Notes: a model not told the origin generated them from the sequence alone. DNA of 6,532 nt from Chloroflexota bacterium (GCA_021796315.1 JAJYOH010000351.1:1-6532), one strand, 5' to 3'; shown: positions 1-6,166, counted from the first letter of the stretch. Made by a program: numbers and translations.

Positions 1-791
1 TTCGATGCGGGCGCGATGTGCGCGTCGTTTATTCGCCGCTGGACGCGGTCAAGATCGCGCAAGAGAATCCTAACAAACAAGTTGTATTCTTTGCGATTGG
101 TTTTGAAACGACCGCGCCGCCGAATGTGATGAGCGTATTGCAGGCACAAAGGCTTGGACTCAAAAATTATTCCATTTTGGTTTCGCATGTGCGCGTGCCG
201 CCTGCGATCCATGCGATTCTTTCTTCGCCGTCCAATCGCGTGCAGGGATTTTTACTGGCGGGCCACGTATGCGCCGTGATGGGTTATTGGGAATATCCAT
301 CGCTCGCAAAAAAGTTCAATGTGCCCATGGTTGTGACCGGTTTCGAGCCGCTCGACATTGTGCAGGGAATCTTACAGACGGTCCAATTGCTCGAAGCAGG
401 CAAAATGGAAGTCGGCAATGCTTATTCGCGCACGGTGACTTTCGATGGCAATCAACCGGCGCAGGCCTCGATCAACAAAGTGTTCGAGGAATGTGACCGC
501 AAGTGGCGCGGCATCGGGACGATCCCGATGAGCGGCTGGTGCCTGCGTCCTGAATTCGATGAGTTCAACGCCGAAAAAAGATTCAATGTTGAAACGATCA
601 CGGCGGACGAGTCGCCGTTGTGTATCGCGGGGCAAATCCTGCAAGGATTGAAGAAGCCGCATCAATGTTCCGCGTTTGGATCGGTTTGCACGCCCGAACA
701 TCCGCTCGGTGCGACAATGGTTTCGTCCGAGGGCGCGTGCGCGGCATATTACAAGTATGGTCGAGTTGAGATGAAGGATCAGGTTGCTTAA
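1..791 (+). CDS. hypD: HypD, hydrogenase maturation factor (5' end outside window)
   Basis: HypD is a cytoplasmic iron-sulfur protein that works with HypC as the scaffold on which the Fe(CN)2CO group of [NiFe]-hydrogenases is assembled, accepting cyanide from HypE. The frame is open from base 3 to the TAA at 789-791, giving about 262 residues; HypD is usually about 370, so roughly 110 N-terminal residues, including the CPVC-type motif, are off the left edge. Visible family signatures are [44 protein letters not shown] and [12 protein letters not shown]. The four C-terminal cysteines expected to hold the 4Fe-4S cluster are all present (codons at 621, 666, 687 and 738; spacing C-x14-C-x6-C-x16-C). 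The GTG at 18 is an internal valine codon, not the real start. hypE follows one base after the stop, so the two are surely co-transcribed. Identification is secure; only the N-terminus is unknown. Confidence 0.95.
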   Translation, partial: RCGRDVRVVYSPLDAVKIAQENPNKQVVFFAIGFETTAPPNVMSVLQAQRLGLKNYSILVSHVRVPPAIHAILSSPSNRVQGFLLAGHVCAVMGYWEYPSLAKKFNVPMVVTGFEPLDIVQGILQTVQLLEAGKMEVGNAYSRTVTFDGNQPAQASINKVFEECDRKWRGIGTIPMSGWCLRPEFDEFNAEKRFNVETITADESPLCIAGQILQGLKKPHQCSAFGSVCTPEHPLGATMVSSEGACAAYYKYGRVEMKDQVA

Positions 792-792
792 T

Positions 793-1857
793 ATGAGCGA
801 TGAAACTGTAAACATCAAAGGTGCAGTCTGCGCGCCGTCATTGCCGCACAATGAACAGATCGTGATGGGGCATGGCGCTGGCGGAAGAATGACTCACCAA
901 CTTATCCAAAAAGCATTCTTACCAGCTTTTGATAATTCGGCTTTGTGCGCGGGCGATGATGCGGCAGCCTTAGAACCAAAAACTGGTGTGCAACTTTCAA
1001 TCAGCATCGACGCACATGTGGTGTGGCCGTTGTTCTTTCCCGGTGGTGATATTGGTCGTTTGGCTGTTTGCGGAACAGTCAATGATGTGGCAATGCTGGG
1101 TGCAAAGCCTTTGTATTTGACAGCAGGTTTTATCCTCGAGGAAGGCTTGTCCATGGAAACGCTTCAGCGCGTCATCGCTTCAATGAAATCCGCAGCGGAA
1201 GAAGCAAACGTGCAAATTGTGGCGGGCGATACGAAAGTTGTGCAAAAAGGTAAAGCAGATGGACTTTACATCACGACCGCGGGAGTTGGTTTAGTAAGAT
1301 CGGGTATAAAAGTCGGCGGTGCGAATGCCAAAGCGGGCGATATCCTGATTTTGTCCGGCACGATTGGCGATCATGGCATCGCGGTACTCGGCGCGCGCGG
1401 AGAACTGGGATTCGAGTCAAGTATTCAAAGCGATGTCGCACCGCTGAATCATTTGATTGATGCAATGCTGGATGCCAGCCCGAATGTCCATGTTCTGCGC
1501 GATCCGACCCGCGGCGGATTGGCGACGACGTTGAACGAAATCGCGTCTCAATCGAACGTTGGAATCGTTTTAAACGAATCAACAATTCCCGTTCATCCCG
1601 AAGTCAACGCGGCGTGCGAGATGTTGGGATTCGATCCGCTTTATGTTGCTAATGAAGGCAAGTTGATTGCGATGGTTGCGCGTGAAGATGCAAATGTGGT
1701 GCTGAAAGCCATGCAACAAACGCGTTATGGCGAGGAAGCGACCATCATCGGCGAAGTGACTGCGGAACCGCGTGGGCGCATCTTAATGAAGACTACCATC
1801 GGAAGTCAGCGTGTGGTGGATATGTTGGCAGGAGAAATGTTGCCGAGGATTTGTTGA
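793..1857 (+). CDS. hypE: HypE, hydrogenase maturation carbamoyl dehydratase
   Basis: HypE takes a carbamoyl group from HypF on its C-terminal cysteine, dehydrates it with ATP to a thiocyanate, and passes cyanide to the HypC-HypD complex for the [NiFe]-hydrogenase active site. The 354-residue protein has the usual family length and PurM/AIR-synthase-like build: GHGAGGR at residues 26-32, GDD at 54-56, PLFFPGGDIG near 79-88, AVCGTVNDVAM at 91-101, GDTKVV at 145-150, DPTRGG at 237-242, and the diagnostic C-terminal PRIC at 351-354 that carries the modified cysteine. ATG at 793 is chosen as the start; an in-frame TTG at 784 would overlap hypD by 8 bases and has AAGGA five bases upstream, so it remains possible and would add three residues. 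Close spacing to hypD indicates translational coupling. With the key cysteine and nucleotide-binding motifs intact, the protein should be functional. Confidence 0.96.
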   Translation: MSDETVNIKGAVCAPSLPHNEQIVMGHGAGGRMTHQLIQKAFLPAFDNSALCAGDDAAALEPKTGVQLSISIDAHVVWPLFFPGGDIGRLAVCGTVNDVAMLGAKPLYLTAGFILEEGLSMETLQRVIASMKSAAEEANVQIVAGDTKVVQKGKADGLYITTAGVGLVRSGIKVGGANAKAGDILILSGTIGDHGIAVLGARGELGFESSIQSDVAPLNHLIDAMLDASPNVHVLRDPTRGGLATTLNEIASQSNVGIVLNESTIPVHPEVNAACEMLGFDPLYVANEGKLIAMVAREDANVVLKAMQQTRYGEEATIIGEVTAEPRGRILMKTTIGSQRVVDMLAGEMLPRIC

Positions 1858-1897
1858 GGCGAATCCTCGTGTGGAATACGATCAATTCAAAGAAATC

Positions 1898-1933
1898 AAA
1901 ATGCTGTTCCTCTTTTTGGAAATGGCATTTTTT
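1898..1933 (+). terminator. Probable intrinsic terminator of the hyp operon
   Basis: AAAATGC at 1898-1904 pairs with GCATTTT at 1925-1931, and inside it TTCC (1907-1910) pairs with GGAA (1918-1921) around a T-rich loop. A run of six T (1928-1933) overlaps and follows the right arm. It lies about 40 bases after the hypE stop. The stem is interrupted by a small internal loop and its outer half is AT-rich, so strength is uncertain, but position and T run fit a rho-independent terminator. Confidence 0.6.
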
Positions 1934-2067
1934 ATTCTGCAATTGAACATGAGAACTAATTCGATGAGAGAGCGGCCGGGCGGATTTATAGCTATGCACC
2001 AGATGTACACCTCGCAGGGCAGATAATCCTTCAAATACGATTAGAATCTACCATGTATTTTGTGTCG
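1934..2067. other. Intergenic spacer with no recognised gene
   Basis: This stretch between the hyp terminator and the next promoter holds no open frame with family resemblance and no ribosome-binding site followed by a credible start. A 71-codon plus-strand frame and a 68-codon minus-strand frame cross it, but both overlap the hypE end and look like chance openings. I see nothing else here that I can support. Confidence 0.5.
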
Positions 2068-2096
2068 TTGTCTTCCATCCACTGACACGGTACAAT
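2068..2096 (+). promoter_or_regulatory. Sigma70-like promoter for the phasin-like/UbiB-like unit
   Basis: TTGTCT at 2068-2073 (four of six matches to TTGACA) and TACAAT at 2091-2096 (five of six to TATAAT) are separated by exactly 17 bases. Transcription would start near 2103, leaving a leader of about 40 bases before the ATG at 2145. It lies downstream of the hyp terminator, which supports a separate transcription unit. No operator is evident. Confidence 0.55.
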
Positions 2097-2132
2097 TTGT
2101 AAAATATTGCAGAAATTTCACTTGATGTTTTG

Positions 2133-2139
2133 AAAGGAG
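2133..2139 (+). promoter_or_regulatory. Strong ribosome-binding site setting the start at 2145
   Basis: AAAGGAG at 2133-2139 lies five bases before ATG 2145. The same frame is open from a TTG at 2130, but that codon lies upstream of the Shine-Dalgarno sequence, so 2145 is the real start. Confidence 0.8.
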
Positions 2140-2144
2140 TCAAA

Positions 2145-2417
2145 ATGACGACACTGCTTGAAAAGAGTTTCCTCGCGGGGATTGGGTTACTCTCCATGAC
2201 CCATGAAAAAGCCCAAAAGTTCATTGACGAACTCAGCCAGGAAGGTGAAGTTCAAAGGAGCGAAGTGAAACAGTGGGTTGACCAACTCTCCGACCGCGGC
2301 GAGGAGGAACGTCAAGCCTTACGCAAGTTGATTCGGGATGAGTTGAAAAAAGTTTTGGACGAAATGGGATTAGCCACCAAAGAAGATATCCAAAAGCTAC
2401 TTGAAAAACGGGATTAG
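2145..2417 (+). CDS. Small phasin-like, coiled-coil protein (PHA synthesis regulator phasin type)
   Basis: A 90-residue, highly charged, almost wholly helical protein. The N-terminal LEKSFLAGIGLLSMTHEKAQKFIDEL, the central charged helix (about 37-72) and the ending LGLATKEDIQKLLEK match by recollection the short phasin-family proteins of the COG3937 kind, named as polyhydroxyalkanoate granule regulators. Heptad-like hydrophobic spacing suggests a coiled coil; residues 9-18 are a short apolar stretch that could contact a lipid or granule surface but are too short to span a membrane. There is no signal peptide. It has its own promoter and ribosome-binding site and is followed after 55 bases by a UbiB-like gene on the same strand. 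Whether it truly binds polyester granules is unknown: no PHA synthase is visible, and such proteins also occur where none is made. Fold call is fairly sure, function is not. Confidence 0.72.
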   Translation: MTTLLEKSFLAGIGLLSMTHEKAQKFIDELSQEGEVQRSEVKQWVDQLSDRGEEERQALRKLIRDELKKVLDEMGLATKEDIQKLLEKRD

Positions 2418-2428
2418 GTTGACCGGTT

Positions 2429-2471
2429 CTTGAGTCTCAAACCTCGGCTCAAGTTGTATTATCGGTACCGA
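2429..2471 (+). promoter_or_regulatory. Structured leader without Shine-Dalgarno before the UbiB-like gene
   Basis: CTTGAG (2429-2434) can pair with CTCAAG (2448-2453), a smaller hairpin TTGAG-T-CTCAA (2430-2440) competes with it, and a perfect 10-base palindrome TCGGTACCGA (2462-2471) ends one base before the ATG at 2473. No purine-rich ribosome-binding site is seen ahead of this ATG or the in-frame ATG at 2482. The arms lack a T run, so this is not an obvious terminator. A protein-binding operator or a translation-controlling structure is possible, but chance symmetry cannot be excluded. Confidence 0.35.
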
Positions 2472-2472
2472 A

Positions 2473-4155
2473 ATGGATGTAATGTTCAATTCCGGGCGTT
2501 CCATTCGCCATCTTCATCGCTATAGTGAAGTCATTGCCATTTTTATCCGGCACGGCTTTGGGTTTCTATTTAACCGACTGGAACCCGGTCCGCGCTCATG
2601 GCCACGGATTCCATGGCGCTCGTCTCAAAAAAGCGTGCCGTCTCAGCTCGATAATCTGGCAATTCATTTCCGGCTGGCGCTGGAGGAAGCGGGTCCCACC
2701 TTTGTAAAGTTCGGGCAGATCCTCTCCACCCGTGCCGACTTGTTGCCTCTTCCCTTCATTACCGAACTGGGCAAACTGGTGGACTCGGTCTCCCCTGAAC
2801 CCTGGGATGTGATTCATACGCTTCTGACCCATGAACTTGGACGGGAACCAGAAACGGCGTTCGCATCCATTGACCCGCGGCCTATCGCATCCGCATCATT
2901 GTCACAAGTCCATGCTGCTGTTCTTCCGGATGGGCAGGATGTGGTTATCAAAGTCCAACGCCCGAACATTGCTGCCGTGATTGATACCGACCTTGATATC
3001 ATGTCCTCGCTGGCGGCAAGCGCGCAAGCCTCGTCGCTGGGAAAGGTCTATGATTTTACGGGCATTGCAGATGACTTCAGTTTCACCCTGCGTAATGAGC
3101 TGGATTTCCAACGTGAGGGCCGCAATGCAGACAGACTACGGGAGAGCTTTGGCAACGAATCCAAACTCCTCTATATTCCCAAGGTATATTGGGAATTAAC
3201 CACCCGTCAAGTTTTGGTGATGGAACGTATTTACGGTATAAAGATTAGTGACATTCCAGCGCTGGATGCTGCCGGTTATGATCGTCATAAGATCGCGTTG
3301 AACAGTGTTAGCACGACGGTCAAGCAAGTGTTTGAAGATGGCTTCTTCCACGCTGACCCTCACGCCGGAAATTACCTCATCCTTCCTGGTGAAGTGATCG
3401 GACTTGTGGACTTTGGCAAGGTGGGTTATTTGCGTGACAAGGATCGGATGGATCTGATCCGGCTTTTTATTGTCGCGATTGACATGGATGTGGATGGAAT
3501 GATCGAACAGTTGGTGCGCTTGGAGGCCGTGAGGGAGGATGTAGACCGGAACAGACTGGCATACGATCTTGGCCGTTTCCTAAATAAATATCGTGGTATG
3601 CCTATCAAATCCGTACGCGCAAAAGAATTGATTGATGAGATCACAGCCATTACTTTTAGACATCATTTGCGGCTGCCCGCGACTTGGTGGTTGGTGGGGC
3701 AGACGATCGTCATGCTGGAAGGTATCGGCTTGCAACTGGATCCAGACTTTGATGTCTTCAGCGGGGCCGCGCCTTACATCCGACGCCTGATGAAAAGACT
3801 GTTCCTCCCTCACGGAGATTGGGCACGAACTGTTTTGATGGATGGCGCCAGTTGGGCGGAGATGCTTCACCGTCTTCCTCGCGTCGGCAATCGAATGTTA
3901 GAGCACATGGAAAAGAACGACCCATTTCGCATAGAGATCAAGGATATTGATCGTATTCTGGGTAAGGTTGATCGCCTAGTGACACGTTTGGCACTCAGCC
4001 TGCTAGTCGCCGCTTTCGTGATCGGTTTGCCAATGTTGCTTCAGCTTACCACTCCCGGCAGGTTGCCCAGTTGGTTGATCTTTGCGCTCCTTATCCCGAT
4101 TATTGCCACTGGAATATGGCTCGCGTTCTCACTGCTAAATACTCCAAGAAAATAA
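2473..4155 (+). CDS. AarF/UbiB/ABC1-family atypical kinase-ATPase, membrane-anchored
   Basis: A 560-residue member of the UbiB (ABC1/ADCK/AarF) protein-kinase-like family, which supports isoprenoid-quinone biosynthesis or lipid handling at the membrane, mainly through ATPase activity. Motifs in order: the family-specific KxGQ as KFGQ (79-82); the A/S-rich nucleotide loop ASASLSQVH (139-147); the invariant lysine K160 in VVIKVQRP; the acidic pair region NELDFQREG (208-216); ME at 250-251; catalytic loop HADPHAGN (293-300); and metal-binding DFG (313-315). Two hydrophobic segments at about 505-525 and 532-555 form the usual C-terminal membrane anchor. Most family members have HADPHPGN; here alanine replaces the second proline. 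The start at 2473 is the most upstream available after an in-frame TGA at 2431, yet lacks a ribosome-binding site; 2482 is an alternative. The phasin-like gene upstream is likely co-transcribed. The exact substrate is unknown, so no gene symbol is given. Confidence 0.9.
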   Translation: MDVMFNSGRSIRHLHRYSEVIAIFIRHGFGFLFNRLEPGPRSWPRIPWRSSQKSVPSQLDNLAIHFRLALEEAGPTFVKFGQILSTRADLLPLPFITELGKLVDSVSPEPWDVIHTLLTHELGREPETAFASIDPRPIASASLSQVHAAVLPDGQDVVIKVQRPNIAAVIDTDLDIMSSLAASAQASSLGKVYDFTGIADDFSFTLRNELDFQREGRNADRLRESFGNESKLLYIPKVYWELTTRQVLVMERIYGIKISDIPALDAAGYDRHKIALNSVSTTVKQVFEDGFFHADPHAGNYLILPGEVIGLVDFGKVGYLRDKDRMDLIRLFIVAIDMDVDGMIEQLVRLEAVREDVDRNRLAYDLGRFLNKYRGMPIKSVRAKELIDEITAITFRHHLRLPATWWLVGQTIVMLEGIGLQLDPDFDVFSGAAPYIRRLMKRLFLPHGDWARTVLMDGASWAEMLHRLPRVGNRMLEHMEKNDPFRIEIKDIDRILGKVDRLVTRLALSLLVAAFVIGLPMLLQLTTPGRLPSWLIFALLIPIIATGIWLAFSLLNTPRK

Positions 4156-4184
4156 TCTATAGCATACAATAGATGCTACAGCAC

Positions 4185-4233
4185 TTGAAACAAAAACAGA
4201 CGGAAAAATGTTTTCCGTCTGTTTTTGTTTCAA
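4185..4233 (+). terminator. Very strong symmetric hairpin terminator after the UbiB-like gene
   Basis: A perfect 23-bp inverted repeat (left arm 4185-4207, right arm 4211-4233) encloses the three-base loop ATG. The core is a GC-containing CAGACGG/CCGTCTG block flanked by A-rich and T-rich tracts, so either strand gives a hairpin followed by T-rich sequence. It lies about 30 bases after the stop at 4153-4155. Facing a convergent gene beyond the insertion sequence, it could serve as a bidirectional terminator. Confidence 0.88.
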
Positions 4234-4411
4234 AAGTTGGTTTGCGATTAGTTTACGACTGCAGGGCGAAACTTGTAACCGTATGCTAGATATATACCGC
4301 GCAGCAATCATATTCGTTCAAGCATACTGAATATTGAAAACTAATGTCTCAATTTTTGGCTGAAAATGGCCGTAAAAATGGGAGATTTTGAAACATACAA
4401 TTTTCAAAAAT
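4234..4411. other. AT-rich intergenic region with two small hairpins, no gene
   Basis: No open frame with coding character is seen. An imperfect hairpin lies at about 4352-4379 (ATTTTTGGC against GCCGTAAAAAT). A second pairs GATTTTGAAA (4384-4393) with TTTCAAAAATC (4402-4412) with one bulged base, touching the insertion-sequence target site. Before the insertion this DNA would have been continuous with 6084-6166, making a spacer of roughly 340 bases between two convergent genes, so these hairpins may be transcription-end signals for the minus-strand gene. Confidence 0.45.
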
Positions 4412-4416
4412 CAGTA
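4412..4416. repeat. Target-site duplication, left copy (CAGTA)
   Basis: CAGTA here is repeated exactly at 6079-6083 on the far side of the insertion sequence. The direct repeat can be read as up to seven bases (TCAGTAA, 4411-4417 and 6078-6084) because the outer base of each inverted repeat agrees with it, so the true duplication is 5-7 bp. Confidence 0.85.
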
Positions 4417-4455
4417 ACTCGACTTTTGCAGCACCTTAAAAACTGAATAGCCAAA
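4417..4455. repeat. Left terminal inverted repeat of the insertion sequence
   Basis: It begins ACTCGACTTTTGCA and ends TGAATAGCCAAA. It matches the reverse complement of the right end at 34 of 36 aligned positions, but carries a duplicated GCA triplet (4431-4433) missing from the right end. Confidence 0.9.
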
Positions 4456-4486
4456 AGCTGTACAATTTTGGGGAGGACTATCTGCT

Positions 4487-4494
4487 GGAGGTGA
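4487..4494 (+). promoter_or_regulatory. Ribosome-binding site of the transposase
   Basis: GGAGGTGA, with its GGAGG core at 4487-4491, ends a few bases before ATG 4498 and fixes the transposase start. A TACAAT box at 4461-4466 could be a -10 element, but no convincing -35 element stands 16-18 bases before it. Confidence 0.75.
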
Positions 4495-4497
4495 GGC

Positions 4498-5901
4498 ATG
4501 TTTCCGCTGGTCGAGTTTCCTGAATTGGTACAGCACTACGCCCGGTTCTTTCGAGACGTTTTCTCTGTGGAAGCGTTCATTGAGTTTGAGCGCTACGTCA
4601 GTGGTTTGATTGTATCGGAGAACAAAACGGTGGAAGGGATCAATCGCTGGTTTGTGAACGAAAGTCGCAATCAAAGCAGTTTGAATCGACTACTGACGGA
4701 GAGTCTGTTTTCGCTGGAGGAGCTGAATCGGGTGCGGCTGAATGTTTTGGAAAGCCTGCCGGAAACACAAATAAAACGTAAAGGGGTGTTGAGCGTGGAT
4801 GACACCTTGCTGAGCCACTATGGTGAGCATTTTGACGAAATTGCTTATCTGTACGATCCAGTGCAGAAAGGATTTACCTGGGCACATGATTTGGTCACGC
4901 TGCACTATAGCGATGATGAAACCGATTATCCGCTGCGCTTTCAGTTGTGGAAGCCTGCGGATCTGGGACGCTTGGAGCAGGGCTTGCGCGAAGCCGGGAT
5001 CCGCGTGCGCGAGAGTAAACTGGGTCTCAAGCAAACCGCTCCGGACAAATGGCGGCAATATCTGATCAGCCTGTGGCGGCGGAAACAGAAGCAGCCGGAA
5101 GTCGCGAAACTCTACGACAGCAAATTGAAAATCGCCGAGCAGCTCTTACGCGAATGGGTGCAAGCTCATCCTGATCTCAAACTGCCAGTGGCTTTCGACA
5201 ATTGGTACACCCAGCCGGACTTCTGTCATTTCCTGGATCAAGAATTAGGATTGCCCTACGTTGGCACCTTGTCTGCGGAAGACCAAGTCGTTTTACAACA
5301 GGGCCAGCTGCGCGTGGATCAATTTGCCGAGCGGCTCAAACAGCAACATCTTAGCGCAGTTCAAAAGAGCAAGGTAGGCCTGTTCGAGAAGATCGGCTTT
5401 GGATACAAGGGAACTCGCGAGCACTACTACAGCTACTGCCATACCCACCGCATTCACAACTTCGGCCGATGCCGCTTGGTCATCAATTATCGTGAAGCGG
5501 ATCTCTCTGACACCCCCGTCTTCTACTTGTGCAATCGCTTGCTGTGGCAAGCTCCTGGTATTTCTCGCATTCGACGCCAAAGTGGTTTCGCTTTCCGAAC
5601 CATCGCTGGCCGGTGGAAGTCTATCATGAAGAAGGCAAGGCCGAAGGGTTGGACCAATATCAGCTGCGCGATTTCCGAGCGATCGAACGACACATCGCCT
5701 TGGTCGCGACAGTCTATAGCTTATTGCGTGCCGCCCAACATGACCCGGCCCTCTCCGCAAAACTTCAACAGCAACTCAAGCTCGACCTTGAGGGCAGCCC
5801 CGCTTTCTGGCGTCGTACCACTCAAGCTCAGAGTCTCTGGAGCCTCGCACTCTTCATTGCCTCTGGGCTGGCTCACGGACAGACCCTGCGTACGCTCATG
5901 A
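4498..5901 (+). CDS. DDE transposase, N-terminal and central part (out-of-frame tail)
   Basis: This frame encodes 467 residues, of which about the first 361 read as genuine transposase. The N-terminal helical region (1-95) carries the SENKTVEGINRWF and QSSLNRLLTES blocks typical of IS4/IS701-like enzymes. The first catalytic aspartate is in SVDDT (D101/D102), the second in VAFDNWY (D234), and FYLCNRLLW lies at 342-350. The third catalytic residue, the glutamate expected in an RWPxExYxxxGKxxLGxDxYQ-like block, is absent from this frame and appears in the -1 frame from about 5604. After about residue 361 the frame loses family resemblance and becomes Ser/Arg/Pro-rich, a sign of translation in the wrong frame. 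As it stands the product lacks the complete DDE triad and should not be active alone. Programmed -1 frameshifting would rescue it, but the simpler reading is an inactivating change or sequencing error. Confidence 0.88.
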   Translation: MFPLVEFPELVQHYARFFRDVFSVEAFIEFERYVSGLIVSENKTVEGINRWFVNESRNQSSLNRLLTESLFSLEELNRVRLNVLESLPETQIKRKGVLSVDDTLLSHYGEHFDEIAYLYDPVQKGFTWAHDLVTLHYSDDETDYPLRFQLWKPADLGRLEQGLREAGIRVRESKLGLKQTAPDKWRQYLISLWRRKQKQPEVAKLYDSKLKIAEQLLREWVQAHPDLKLPVAFDNWYTQPDFCHFLDQELGLPYVGTLSAEDQVVLQQGQLRVDQFAERLKQQHLSAVQKSKVGLFEKIGFGYKGTREHYYSYCHTHRIHNFGRCRLVINYREADLSDTPVFYLCNRLLWQAPGISRIRRQSGFAFRTIAGRWKSIMKKARPKGWTNISCAISERSNDTSPWSRQSIAYCVPPNMTRPSPQNFNSNSSSTLRAAPLSGVVPLKLRVSGASHSSLPLGWLTDRPCVRS

Positions 5902-5933
5902 CACCTTTATTGCATGCAGTCTGTGCCGCTTGA
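5511..5933 (+). pseudogene. DDE transposase C-terminal part in the -1 frame
   Basis: This frame, open from after a TGA at 5508-5510 to the TGA at 5931-5933, contains HRWPVEVYHEEGKAEGLDQYQLRDF (written here in pieces: HRWPVEVYHEE, GKAEGLDQYQ) from 5601, then ERHIALVATVYSLLRAA, the conserved end of an IS4/IS701-like transposase with the third catalytic acid, E in RWPVE or the following EE. It has no ribosome-binding site, and the GTG at 5529 lies within the central part, so it is not an independent gene. In known relatives about 16 residues separate the start of the NR-x-x-W block from RW; here the distance is about 23 nucleotides longer, so a small insertion between 5581 and 5603 is as likely as a single-base loss. 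Joined to the upstream frame, the protein would be about 478 residues. Confidence 0.85.
5732..5748 (+). repeat. 17-base direct repeat, copy inside the transposase
   Basis: CGCCCAACATGACCCGG here is identical to the last 17 bases of the window (6516-6532); allowing one mismatch it extends three bases to the left. Here it encodes part of the AAQHDP segment of the transposase C-terminal frame. Confidence 0.8.
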
Positions 5934-6042
5934 CCTAATCCGTGCAAGCATTTGCGTTTGCCCGCTGCATCACCTGTCGCAGCTTGATGTCCTGTTGCCT
6001 CAGGCAACCAGAACTCGCCTGAAAGTACTCCCTGATTCAATC
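5934..6042. other. Non-coding tail of the insertion sequence with a hairpin
   Basis: Between the transposase stop and the right inverted repeat there is no credible gene. GTTGCC (5994-5999) and GGCAAC (6003-6008) form a perfect stem around the loop TCA. There is no T run after it, so it is not a typical intrinsic terminator; it may shield the transposase end from outside transcription or have no role. Confidence 0.5.
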
Positions 6043-6078
6043 TTTGGCTATTCAATTCTTAAGGTGCAAAAGTCGAGT
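6043..6078. repeat. Right terminal inverted repeat of the insertion sequence
   Basis: Read outward it starts TTTGGCTATTCA and ends TGCAAAAGTCGAGT. It is the mirror of the left end with two mismatches and without the left end's extra GCA triplet. Confidence 0.9.
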
Positions 6079-6083
6079 CAGTA
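6079..6083. repeat. Target-site duplication, right copy (CAGTA)
   Basis: Exact copy of the five bases at 4412-4416, abutting the right inverted repeat. Confidence 0.85.
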
Positions 6084-6166
6084 AGTGTCCGTTTGCACAT
6101 CATTTTTGTCAGTCTCTTCATCATCCCCAAAACCAGGCAGAGGGATGAATGGTCATTGGCGCGCTC

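Larger units (their letters stand above)
4417..6078 (+). mobile_element. Complete insertion sequence, about 1.66 kb, IS4/IS701-like
   Basis: Both ends are defined by terminal inverted repeats (4417-4455 and 6043-6078, 34 of 36 positions identical apart from a 3-base insertion in the left end) and by a matching 5-bp direct repeat outside them. It carries one transposase gene reading rightward, whose frame is broken, and a non-coding tail of about 110 bases (5934-6042). No passenger gene is present. The DDE transposase with DDT, FDNWY and RWPVEV...K motifs places it in the IS4/IS701 superfamily; the usual IS701 duplication is 4 bp, so the family label is tentative. The intact direct repeats suggest insertion without later rearrangement. 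It lies between convergent host genes and interrupts neither. Confidence 0.92.

Noticed and set aside
372..851. 159-codon minus-strand open frame across hypD/hypE
   Set aside because: It lies opposite well-conserved hypD sequence, is Arg-rich and low in complexity, and has no family resemblance; it is a shadow of the coding strand.
1811..2026. 71-codon plus-strand frame from the hypE end into the spacer
   Set aside because: It overlaps hypE in another frame, runs through the terminator hairpin and has no ribosome-binding site.
4160..4178. Small inverted repeat TAGCAT/ATGCTA just after the UbiB-like stop
   Set aside because: Six base pairs around a seven-base gap is weak, and the strong hairpin directly downstream explains termination better.
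4234..4411. Possible CRISPR or small-RNA locus in the AT-rich spacer
   Set aside because: There are only short hairpins with no regularly spaced direct repeats, and no promoter-plus-terminator pair that would define a small RNA.
4411..4674. 87-codon minus-strand frame over the left IS end
   Set aside because: It crosses the IS boundary and the transposase start in antisense, so it cannot be a conserved native gene.
5293..5760. 155-codon minus-strand open frame inside the insertion sequence
   Set aside because: It is antisense to conserved transposase sequence and shows no recognisable domain; not treated as a passenger gene.
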